Source: Lobulomyces angularis
Taxonomy: Eukaryota; Chytridiomycota; Chytridiomycetes; Lobulomycetales; Lobulomycetaceae
DNA length: 30,169 nucleotides
Assembly (NCBI GenBank): GCA_027604685.1
Contig: JADHYX010000236.1
Location: 3,305 to 33,473, forward strand
Reading direction: 5' to 3'
Part shown: positions 10,741 through 19,874 of the stretch, in pieces
How positions within the stretch are numbered: position 1 is the first letter of the stretch
Layout: every line of letters begins with the position of its first letter
Notes under the pieces: generated by a model
Told to the model about the DNA's origin: nothing
Database searches by the model: none
Seen by the model: the letters and a program-made list of their open reading frames with translations, nothing else
Position numbers and translations under genes: made by a program

Positions 10741-11919
10741 TCCTTGGGCACAGAAGGTTAGTATGTAAGTGAAAAAAAAATCGAGACAAAAAATTTGCGA
10801 ATATTGTCAGATTGCGGCCATGCCACAATTTTGTAAAAATAAAAATTCTGTAAAGATGGCTGATTCACTTGGAAAGTTTATAAATATGGCGAACCGCTTT
10901 ATTTTGCCAGTTTCTCTGTTAATGATGTTTAAGTATTGGGTTTTAAGATTTGCCACCTGTCATTTAGGGTTTTAACTTTCTTCACTTTATTTTTGAAGAA
11001 AGTCCATTATGTTTACCATTGTACTACGTTACGACTTAGTTCAACCCTTGAAAGTGCCTCCGTTTAGCCTCTTTTTGAACTCATTTGACCAAAATTGATG
11101 AAAGTACTTCATTCAAGATTTTACAGTGATTTTATGTTGCTCCCATAAAAATACATTGTAAAGCAGTAGAAAATATTTACAGTTTTAAAAATTACAGTAA
11201 TTAATAAACTACAATTTGTTGTCACACAAATACAAAAAAAGTTGAAATATTTTTAAAGTCAAAACAATTACAAAAAAGAGATGTATAGAAAAAAAAGATG
11301 ATAACAAAAAGGAATAAAAATTAAATTTTGGTTTTAAGACTTACAAATGGTATCGCTTTAAACCAGAGTGAGTATTTAAAGTTTCAAAATTTTCAATTTT
11401 GCACACAAAAAATGTTCCTTCAATAAGAAAAAAGCAAGTTGAAAATTAACCCAGAAACTGTTGAATAAAAATTAGATTAAAATCATTTAACGAATGCATT
11501 TCTTTGGATTTAAGGTATATTAAACTTGGAAATCTATATGTGAATAGACTTTTATCAAAAGAGATAATTTGATGGATGTGTTGTTTGCTTTGAAAATCCC
11601 TACTCAAAAATCTATTTTTCCAATATTGTTATATTAAATTGTATGTTTGATAATTTTTTTTCTGCTAACTAAGGAATAAATATTAAATTCCATTCAATTT
11701 TATCCAAAATGACTTCCTCACACAATTTCGTTTGCAATTTATCTCCAAGTAGTATTTTCAACTTCTTACTTCAAAAAATCAATATTATACTATTGATCAA
11801 TTGAAAAACATAGATGAATCTCATTTCAAGTGTTACATCTTCCACATATTTTTTTCTTTATAAGCATCTACACCAAAAATTTTTCAAAAAAAAAAAAATT
11901 TACTACTTTTTTTTATTTT
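10741..11919. other. Intergenic region between AMP deaminase relic and Tag
   Basis: About 1.2 kb with ordinary base mixture and few homopolymers in its first half. The 68-codon open frame at 10769-10975 (+) has no recognisable motif and starts beside the relic, so I do not call it a gene. No RNA gene was identified. It holds the Tag promoter at its right end. Confidence 0.5.
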
Positions 11920-12750
11920 ATGATTGAAAAAGTAAGATGCTCTTGGGTTGGTAACAAAAAAAAAAATTTAGTAAAAACAAATTTCAAATAATTTAATTTT
12001 AATATTAAAAAATGATTTTTTTTTTTCATATGCAAAAAAAGGCTCCTATCCAAAAAAAGATACACTACTTACTGAAGCGATGATAAAATATCATGATAAA
12101 GAATGGGGATTCTTGAACAATACTACCAACGAGTACTTGTTTGAGTTTTTGATTCTAGAGGGTGCACAGGCTGGACTTTCTTGGAGCACAATACTAAAAG
12201 TAATTGATTTTTATATTCTTTTTGTTTTTCTTTCTTTTATTTTTACTATCCACACTGTTCTCCTTTATTATTTATTTTACTAATTTTTTTTATTATTAAC
12301 TTGATATTAAAACTTTTAAAACTTTTAATTTCTTTTTTTTTTTAGAAAAGAGAAGGTTATAGAAAAGCATACATGGATTATGATATTAAAAAAATATCAA
12401 ATTTTACGGAGAAAGATAAAGCAAATTTAATATCCAACGCTGAAATAGTAAGAAACAAGGCAAAAATTACTGCATCCATAGTCAATGCAAAGTTGTATTT
12501 AAAAATTTTAGATGAATACCAAAACAGCTTTCTAAATTACCTCAATTCATTTGAATACACCAATGTTGCTAGAATTCAGGGTCAAACTTCTTTAACTGAA
12601 AGTGAAATTTCAAAAAAAATTAGTAGTGATTTGTCAAAGAGAGGTTTTAAATTTGTTGGATCAAAAATTATTCATGCATATTTACAGGCTATAGGAATAA
12701 TTGATGATCATGACTATGATTGCTTTTTACATCAGAGAAATAGGATTTGA
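11920..12750 (+). CDS. tag: DNA-3-methyladenine glycosylase I (Tag), HhH superfamily
   Basis: Exons 11920-11950, 12042-12199 and 12346-12750 give 197 residues; bacterial Tag is about 190. Tag removes 3-methyladenine from alkylated DNA at the start of base-excision repair. Sequence signs: the N-terminal RCSWVG (Cys7) and KYHDKEWG (His28) supply two zinc ligands, and DHDYDC near the C terminus supplies His185 and Cys189 with the same spacing as the bacterial zinc snap. Between them lie FEFLILEGAQAGLSW with the active-site Glu, KKREGYRKAY, IVRNKAKITASIVNA, and SKRGFKFVGSKIIHAYLQAI. The short first exon is required to complete the zinc site and splices in phase (Gly11 codon). Both introns are typical for the window, so the gene is resident in the genome and not contamination. 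Confidence 0.93.
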
Positions 12751-12903
12751 ACATGTATAATTCATTAAAATCAATTTTTTTAAATAGAATTTAAAAAAAC
12801 TTTCAAAGAAGTTGTGGTTAAAGTTATCTTTATTTGATTTGAAAAGGAAAAAAAAAAAAAAAAATAGTCTCTTTTAAAAAAGCTGTAGGGAATTTTTAAA
12901 AAT

Positions 12904-13418
12904 TTATTTTTTTTCTTGCAACTTTTTACGCAATTCTTTTTCATGTTCATAAATATATTTTTCTTCAGCAGCAGCTTCTCTTTTACTAAAATAAAAAAAA
13001 AATTTTGTAAAGAGTAAAAATTCAAAAAGGCAGTATAAAAAAAAAAAAAATACTTAAGACTGCTTCCAGAGACACCACTACTAGGGCGAATATGATCTTC
13101 AGTGGAAAGGGTTTCACCTCTTTCATATTCCTTTAAAACTTCGGCAGTACTTGGTTTTTTTTCACTTGCAGCTGCTCTCAACTTTTTTTTTAATTCCAGT
13201 TCATGTTGATTAATGTAGTAATCTTCTGCAGCCTTAAAAAAGAGTTTATAGAAAAAAAATTTAGAAGGTAAGTTGATCAGCAAAAATTAATTTCACGAAT
13301 ATTTTACTTTTTCCTTATCAGAGAGGGCACCTTTTGAGTCTCTAATGTTACTGTAGCTTCGTAAGACAGTTGGTCTCATTAATGCAGGCAATCTTTTAAC
13401 CAGTTGGAATTTGTTCAT
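12904..13418 (-). CDS. Mitochondrial F1-ATPase inhibitor (IF1/INH1 family) with duplicated inhibitory motif
   Basis: Exons 13308-13418, 13054-13232 and 12904-12985 give 123 residues. Residues 1-22 are basic and hydroxylated with no acids (MNKFQLVKRLPALMRPTVLR), a typical matrix-targeting peptide. GALSDKEK followed by AAEDYYINQHELELKKKL (38-55) is the canonical IF1 inhibitory helix. A linker rich in Ser, Glu and Pro follows, then a second copy, KREAAAEEKYIYEHEKEL and RKKL (up to 119). IF1 binds at the catalytic interface of F1 and blocks ATP hydrolysis when the proton gradient collapses. Known homologues carry one inhibitory stretch followed by a dimerising coil; here the second stretch replaces the coil. 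Both introns fall just before a copy. Confidence 0.88.
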
Positions 13419-13926
13419 TTTTTTTTTGTTCGATAAAATTTAAGTTACACCATTTTTCAAATGTATACTTTTATAAACTTTAAGAAATGGTTTATATCAA
13501 AAGAACTGGAAGAGTGGCCAGCTTAATGTTGTGGAAAGAATATAAAAAGTATTCCCTTTCAAAGGAGATCTGTTAAAAATCTCTTACATCAGAAAAATGA
13601 CTAAGAAGATGTTGTTAATGTCTGAAAAAACTATATAAAAAACGACGTTAACTTATTGGATGCGAACAGATAGACCTTCTGCTAATAGCAGTTTTTAATA
13701 GCTGAGCTTGCTACTGAACAGATTTGAGATGAATATCTAAAAGATGTTACCACATAATATGGTTTGAATGTGCAGCAACATAGGATTAAGCACCACAATA
13801 AAAAAATTTTTATCAAGTTTCTATTGATTTACTTGACCTTCAAAAATCAAACTTAAGTTTGATTTGGGGGCTTTTCAAAAAAATATATAAAAAAATTGAA
13901 AAAGATGGATTTAGAACTGTGGGAAT
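13419..13926. other. Divergent intergenic region, IF1-like and C2H2 genes
   Basis: About 500 bp between two divergent starts. It contains more G and C than the usual spacers here and several short open stretches, none of them recognisable. An upstream ATG at 13905 opens a 12-codon frame ending at a stop that overlaps the C2H2 start; it could act as a short upstream ORF. Confidence 0.45.
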
Positions 13927-14598
13927 ATGCAGCAGATAAATAAAGAATTGGAAAAAAATAACTGTTTAGGTTTAGAAAATGGATTAATCAACTCTTCTCA
14001 AGATTCTTTACAAACTTTGGAAAATTTCGATCTCTATCTTCCGGATATTGTTCAAGTGGATTTTCTCACAAAACAAAATCTATCAAGAGCTAATTCGCTA
14101 CTCTCACCTACATTTAGTGAAACTTCTTCCGACTCTTTATCTACTTCTCATAATTCCCCTCTTCTTTCTTCAAATTTTTTTTCACAAGAAAATTATTCAA
14201 GAAACAAAGATTTTTTAAATTTCCCTATTATCAATAACCAACACATACCGTGTTCACAAGCTGACAATTTTACACTTCCCCTCCCATTAGTGGATCCTAA
14301 TGAAGCTATCACCATCACGTTAATGCAGCTCAGCTTGCTTTTACAAATTCCTATAAATAACATTTGGAAAGTTTTATCCCAACCAAAAAATTTTGATTTT
14401 ACCAAAATAAACATTTCCAATGATACCCAAGATTCCATTCAACAAAATACAACTACTGTAAAAAAAAAAAAAAAAAATAGAGTAGAACATCTGTGTCCAG
14501 AATGTGGTAAAGTGTTTACTAGAAATTTTAATTTAAAGCAACATCTAATATCCCATGCTCGAAAAAGAGAAAAATTGATCAAAAAATTGTTGAAATAA
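13927..14598 (+). CDS. Single C2H2 zinc-finger protein, probable transcription factor
   Basis: An intronless frame of 223 residues. Residues 1-100 are rich in Ser, Asn, Leu and Gln, as in activation domains. A central segment (DPNEAITITLMQLSLLLQIP) is hydrophobic and probably helical. Near the C terminus a lysine run precedes one C2H2 finger, CPECGKVFTRNFNLKQHLISH, with the linker-like HARKREK after it; the basic patches could serve nuclear import and DNA contact. The finger signature is C-x2-C-x12-H-x4-H (second His after four residues). One finger rarely gives high DNA specificity alone, so it may dimerise or act with the basic regions. Target genes unknown. Confidence 0.72.
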   Translation: MQQINKELEKNNCLGLENGLINSSQDSLQTLENFDLYLPDIVQVDFLTKQNLSRANSLLSPTFSETSSDSLSTSHNSPLLSSNFFSQENYSRNKDFLNFPIINNQHIPCSQADNFTLPLPLVDPNEAITITLMQLSLLLQIPINNIWKVLSQPKNFDFTKINISNDTQDSIQQNTTTVKKKKKNRVEHLCPECGKVFTRNFNLKQHLISHARKREKLIKKLLK

Positions 14599-15046
14599 TT
14601 TAATTTTTTTTTTTCTGTTATTTGGAAAAAAAACTGAATGAACAATTGATAAAAAAAAAAAAATTTTCTTTTTAATATAATTTTTTAATCTTGTAATTTA
14701 AAAGGATAACGATTAACTTTTTTATTTTTTTGGTCATATATTGTTTAGTTTAGATTAAATGTGATGTAGTTTATTTTTATTTTTTTTATTAATTTTAGTA
14801 ATTTACAAAAAAAATAAAGCTGTTATGTTTTTAACAAAAAAAAAAAAAAATATATATATTATTAAAATAATAAATAACTACAAAAATTATTATAGAAAGG
14901 TATGAAAAAAAAAAAGGAATATAAAATTAAAAAAAAAAAGCTTAGTTATTTTTGTACGATTTGTAACAAAAAGTCAAAAAAAAAAAGAAAATATGAAAAT
15001 AAAAAAATAAAGTAGAATAAAATAATTAACAAAAGATTAAGAACAT
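14599..15046. other. Convergent intergenic region, C2H2 and EBP2 genes
   Basis: A/T homopolymer-rich spacer between two 3' ends, with poly-A runs on the plus strand near 14650, 14836 and 14930. Nothing coding or structured was seen. Confidence 0.6.
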
Positions 15047-17157
15047 TTATTTTCTATTAGCTTGTCTTTTTGCCTTTCCCATCCTTTTTGGTTTGTTCTT
15101 ATTGCTTGGCCTAATGCCAGCTTTCATTTTTTTTTGGTTAAAAGCGCCTTTACTCCCTTTCTTTCCAGTATTTTCAAAATCTTCCGTGCTCTCTGCTGTA
15201 TTGCTCTTACTCCATCGTTTTTTTCCTCCAAAGCCAAATTTCTCATCTTTTCGTTTTCTTTTTGGGTTTATTCCCCCTTCTTTTTTTGACCTTTTTTTTT
15301 CGTTACTTTCATTTGCTATTTGCACATCAAAATCTTCTTCAAAGGTGTCTCTTTTTCTTTTGCTATTTTCACTTTTCTTAAAATTCTTATCTTCCATTTC
15401 TTGCTCCAAGCTTATGCTTTTACTGTCTTCACTGTTTAAATTACCCCCTCTTTTTTTTTTTAATATTTTAACCTTCTCTAGTTCATTTCTTTTTTGAATT
15501 TGACGTTCCTTTACTTTTTCTACTTGAACCTTCTTTCCAAATTTTTTTTGTGCTCGAAGTTTTCTGGCCTCTTCACTTCTTTTAATAGATGCTGCTTCAT
15601 CCACTAAATTTTGTCTAACTCTTTGCATGTGAGCATCAGATTTAACCATTTCCGCAAAATAGTCGTCAGGTCTACTAAACGGAACGTTAACTTCTAAACA
15701 CTTCTGTTTCGCCTCCTTTACCGCCGATAATGCCTGTTGATAAAACGCCAACTCTCTTTTTAAATCATCCTTCACTAACTCAGGATCCTCTAAAAAGGGT
15801 GAAGGCTGTTTTGAAACAACTGTCATCGTTTCAATCCATGGTAGAACTGTACCTGGTTGATCTAACCTGATCTCTTCGTATCTTTCAAGCAACGCAGTCT
15901 TAAAAAATAATGTATATTTAATTTCTTTAATTGAATAATATCCTTCTTTACAGAATGAAATGCAAAATTTTTTTCTTCCTTTGCAACTTTGGTAGACTTT
16001 TTTTTAGTGGCAGGGTTTTCATTTTCTTGCTCTTCCTTCATTTCCAAGTAAGCCCTCATTTCTTTTTCATCTTCTGAATTCAAATCTCCTTCTTCCAACA
16101 TATCTCTAACTGCATCTAAATCAATGCTACCTTCATCATTACCTTCTTCATCACTACCTTCTTCATCACTAGCATCTCCGTCGTCACTTGTGATTCTTCT
16201 ATTGAATTTAGTGTAAAAAAAAAAAATTTAGAAAAAATATAAAGTACTAAGAAGTACTTTTTTTTTTTACCTTTCAAAATATGCTTGAATTTCAGCTTCT
16301 TCTTCTTCATTCAAATCACCACTTTCTAGCAGTTCTAGCATTTGCTCGTCAGTAACATCGACATCCTCAATATCATCTTCATCGTCATCAACTTCGTCAC
16401 CACCATCTAGCGTTTCGTCAACGCCATCTAAATCATCTTTATCAACAGCATCATGTTTTTCGAAAGTTTCGTTATCCTCCTCTTCATCATCATCTTCTTC
16501 AACTTCATCATCATCATCTTCATCAGATGTTTTCCCTTTTAAAGTCATATCGTTTGAAAATTTTTTATTTATCTTATTTTACCTTCAGAGGCTTCTATCT
16601 GTTGTATATATAATTCAATAGCCTCTTTTTCGGCTTTATCTAATTTGTCACTGTTAAGTATTTCTTTCAATTCCTAATAAAAATAATTTAACATTTTTCC
16701 AAATTTATATAACAAATACATCAACGGAGGTTCCAGCAATGGTATCATAAATTTCCTTATCCTGTGCCTCAAAATCTTTTAACAACTCTTCAATAACTGA
16801 AGTTTCATTTTTTGATAGGTTCCCATTAGCTAAAACATTTTTTAGTTCTTCAATTGTCGGTAATTCATCTTCGTTTATTTCAACATCGGAATCAGAATGC
16901 TCATCTCGTAAGCCAACTTCTGTTCCTTCTACCACCTGCGCGTTGATAAAATTATTAATATCATTGAAGTCTTCATCAGAGGATGATGAATCCTTGGAAT
17001 TCATTTTTTTATTTTTTTTGTTGGTTTTCGCATTGCTTTCCTTAGGAATTAAGTCTTTCTTTGTTGGTGTATCAGTTGTTGTCAGATTATTTTCCTTTAA
17101 TTGCTTTTTTTTTAAATTTTTTTTTTGCCTTTTTGTTAAAGTTGAATTTTTTTCCAT
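15047..17157 (-). CDS. EBP2: rRNA-processing protein EBP2 with long acidic repeat N terminus
   Basis: Exons 16720-17157, 16583-16673, 16271-16535, 15952-16198 and 15047-15898 give 630 residues. EBP2 is a nucleolar factor for pre-60S assembly and 27S pre-rRNA processing. The conserved half begins near residue 340 (KNFAFHSTALLERYEEIRLD, then LPWIETM, KRELAFYQQALSAVKEA, FSRPDDYFAEMVKSDAHMQR and a basic coiled coil) and ends in a lysine/arginine tail (RPSNKNKPKRMGKAKRQANR). The N-terminal half is far more acidic and carries four degenerate copies of an L-x-x-G-D-L-N-x-E-E-x-x-E-I-x-A-Y unit at about residues 104-131, 147-176, 240-265 and 293-321. Yeast EBP2 is about 430 residues, so the repeat region accounts for the extra length. 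Head to head with MEX67. Confidence 0.9.
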
Positions 17158-17279
17158 ATTGTGAGAATATTAAATTTATTAATTTTAATTATTATATAGT
17201 CACGACCGAAAAAAAAAAAAAAAAATTTAAAATCTTTTTTTTTTATTGTAAAAATTTGAAATCTCATTTGTTTTATAAA
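17158..17279. promoter_or_regulatory. Shared 122-bp divergent promoter region of EBP2 and MEX67
   Basis: The two start codons lie 122 bp apart and point away from each other, so both promoters and both 5' leaders must fit here or overlap the first exons. It holds poly-A/T tracts (17209-17226 and 17235-17244), which typically exclude nucleosomes. No TATA or factor site can be assigned. Confidence 0.5.
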
Positions 17280-19610
17280 ATGGATCGAAAATATAAAGGC
17301 TCGGTTCACTCTCGTTTGGGTCGCAAAGTTACCCTAGCAAATTCAAATCCTTAGTATTTTCTCTTACTTTTTACATCCTTTTACTAACCGAAAATTCCAC
17401 TAGTAAAAATCCTACCAAGAATTCTCCCACGTATATCACTAATGAAAATGGTAAAATTCAAATGAAAGTTATTCTTTCGGAAACAGTCAATGATTTACCT
17501 GAACATTTGATAAATTTTTTAAACTCGGAACTGGAAAAAAAGGACCAAAAGGCTTGCAATTTCAGCGATGTTAGGCTTGACGGTGATAAAACTGTTTTTT
17601 TATCTGTAGCCCATTTTGGCGAAGCTCAAAAACTGACCAAGTTAAGTGGAATAAAAATGGGAAAAATTAAAGTATTTTTAAAAATTTTATTTGAAATTTT
17701 AATTCTGGATTTAATTACTAACGTAATTGAAACTTAGTTGCATGTTAGCATACTGCAAAGAAAACACCACAAAAATAAACCAGATTCTTCGACTACTGCT
17801 GTTACTATACAAAAAGTAAAGGACTTTTGTTCATTAAGATATGACCCAATGAGTAAAATACTAAATTTGAATGCAATCGACAAAGAACTGGCTCCTACTG
17901 GATTTCAAGTTTTTAACGATGCAAGTGGCAAAAGTAAATCTGGCGCTGTTTTACTAAAAATTATTAGTGAGGCATTTCCGGAAGTAATACATTGAGCAAT
18001 TTTTATATTTAAGGTTAATATTTTGAAAAAATTCTTTTAGGTAGAATGTATTACTCTTGAAGAAAATCAATTATCCAGCTTATCAACTTTGGTTTCTCTA
18101 CCACAACGAATTCCCAATATAATTTCTTTATCACTGAAAAATAACAACATTAAAAATTTTAAAGATTTGGAAAAATTACCCGGTAAAAGTTTAAAAAGGT
18201 TAAAGCAACTGAAGTTGGATGGGAATCCTATTAAGGAAAACTTTTTCAGAAACAAAATGAAACTTTCAAAAAGTGGATTACGAAATCCTGGAGACGAGGA
18301 GGAAGCGAAATTAAATTTTTATAATTTTGCAAAAAAAATTTTTCCTACAATTTTGTCACTGGATGATTATGTCTATCCTATTGAACAAAATGTTGTTTTT
18401 GGCACAAAGTTTGACATTTTAAATGTTGAAAAAGCTTTTTTTGACTTACCGGCAACGCAGGAAGTAGCATTAAATTTTATGACAAAGTAATTGAATCACT
18501 GTTATTCGATGTTTACATTTTTTTAATTTATTTTTAGGTTTTTCCCTTTATTTGATTCAAATAGGTTACAGCTGTTAGACTTTTATGATGAATTTTCAAC
18601 TTTTTCCCTTAGTATCAATTCAGTAAAACCAAAAGGAGCTAGTTATAAAGGTTTCGATAATTTGGATGGATGGAAAGATGCAGATCGTAGCCACACTAAG
18701 GAAAATTCAAAAGGTATATAATTTCCAATATAAGGTCTATTTATTTATTATCTATTACTATTGTTGTTTAGAATCAAGAATCTCAAATTTGATAAGAGTA
18801 GGGCCAAAAAATATCTTAGAAAATTTTTTGTCATTACCAAACACAATTCATGACGTAAGCGTTGTCAATGACAAAACTTCAAAAATTTTTGTTGAAAGGT
18901 ACTATAAAGAAAAGAAAATCTGATTTTAATATGACTGAAATTTATTAAATAGCTTTAAAATAAATGAAAACACCATTTTAATTACTGTCCATGGTGAATT
19001 TTTAGACTTGAAGATCAAAAATTTAAAGAGAAGTTTCGACAGAACATTTTTACTTAGGGGAAACGCAGCATGTCATGATGCCTTCAAAATACTAAGTGAC
19101 ACCCTTTGTTTACGGGTACACAATAAGAATCCTGAATTTCTAAAGTTTTCTACCCAAAAAAGCCAAACGACACAAAATCCGGTGCCCATTTTCAATTTTG
19201 CGGTGGAACATGTACCAAATTTAGTTGTAGATAATTTGCCTTCTCTTCCTCCGCAACTTGGTAGTGATTTACAAAATTTAATTAAATATCAAATGGGCTT
19301 TAACTTGGTATATCCTTTTTTTTAATTATTAATTTAGATTTTTTTTAAATTTTAAATAAGAATAATGAACAGCATTTAAAAGTACTGCAATTTTCAAATT
19401 TATCTGGGTTAAATTATGCTTTTAGTTATCAATGCCTAATGGAAAGTGCATGGAATTACGAAATTGGATTGCAAAATTTTCAAAATGTTAAGGTTTGATT
19501 CTTAATTTTTTATATTATTTTTTTCATTTAAAATTTCCTTTTTTTCTATTCTTTTTTATTTCTAGGCCAGCATACCGCCAAATGCATTTCAATTTGACCC
19601 AACAGCATAG
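17280..19610 (+). CDS. MEX67: mRNA export receptor Mex67 / NXF1 (TAP)
   Basis: Nine exons: 17280-17353, 17404-17671, 17738-17983, 18041-18486, 18538-18713, 18772-18898, 18953-19307, 19361-19492 and 19566-19610, giving 622 residues, the family's usual length. Domain order fits: basic N terminus, RRM-like fold (to about 120), leucine-rich repeats (ECITLEENQLSSLSTLVSLP, IPNIISLSLKNNNIKNFKDL, LKRLKQLKLDGNP), NTF2-like domain (about 335-560, from LNFMTKFFPLFDSNRLQLLD to PQLGSDLQNLIKYQ), and a C-terminal TAP-C/UBA domain (SGLNYAFSYQCLMESAWNYE, then FQFDPTA). It carries mRNPs through the nuclear pore by binding FG-nucleoporins, as a heterodimer with Mtr2/NXT1. The start is the first ATG after the divergent promoter. 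Intron phases are consistent throughout. Confidence 0.95.
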
Positions 19611-19874
19611 GATTTTTTTTTTCTTAGATCAAAGTAATTCATTTTTTCATAGATTCTTTTTTCAACTTGATTTTTCAATATACATTAATGATTTTTTTAA
19701 AAAAAAAAACTTTCCTAAAAAATAAATACAAAATAATAAAAAAGAATAGTTAAAAAATAATTTGATATTGGGAAATAATTTTTTTTTTATTTTACATGTA
19801 TTTCTTTTTTGTTATTACAATAATTGCTACTTTGTTATGAGAAAAAAAAAAGAAAATAGAAAGAAAAATTTTTG

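Noticed and set aside
10769..10975. 68-codon plus-strand frame as a small gene
   Set aside because: No ATG context, motif or splice signals that raise it above chance, and it sits beside decayed sequence.
15062..15497. Plus-strand open frames opposite EBP2
   Set aside because: They are the antisense shadow of the lysine-rich EBP2 coding exon and read as Phe/Ser/Leu-rich strings.
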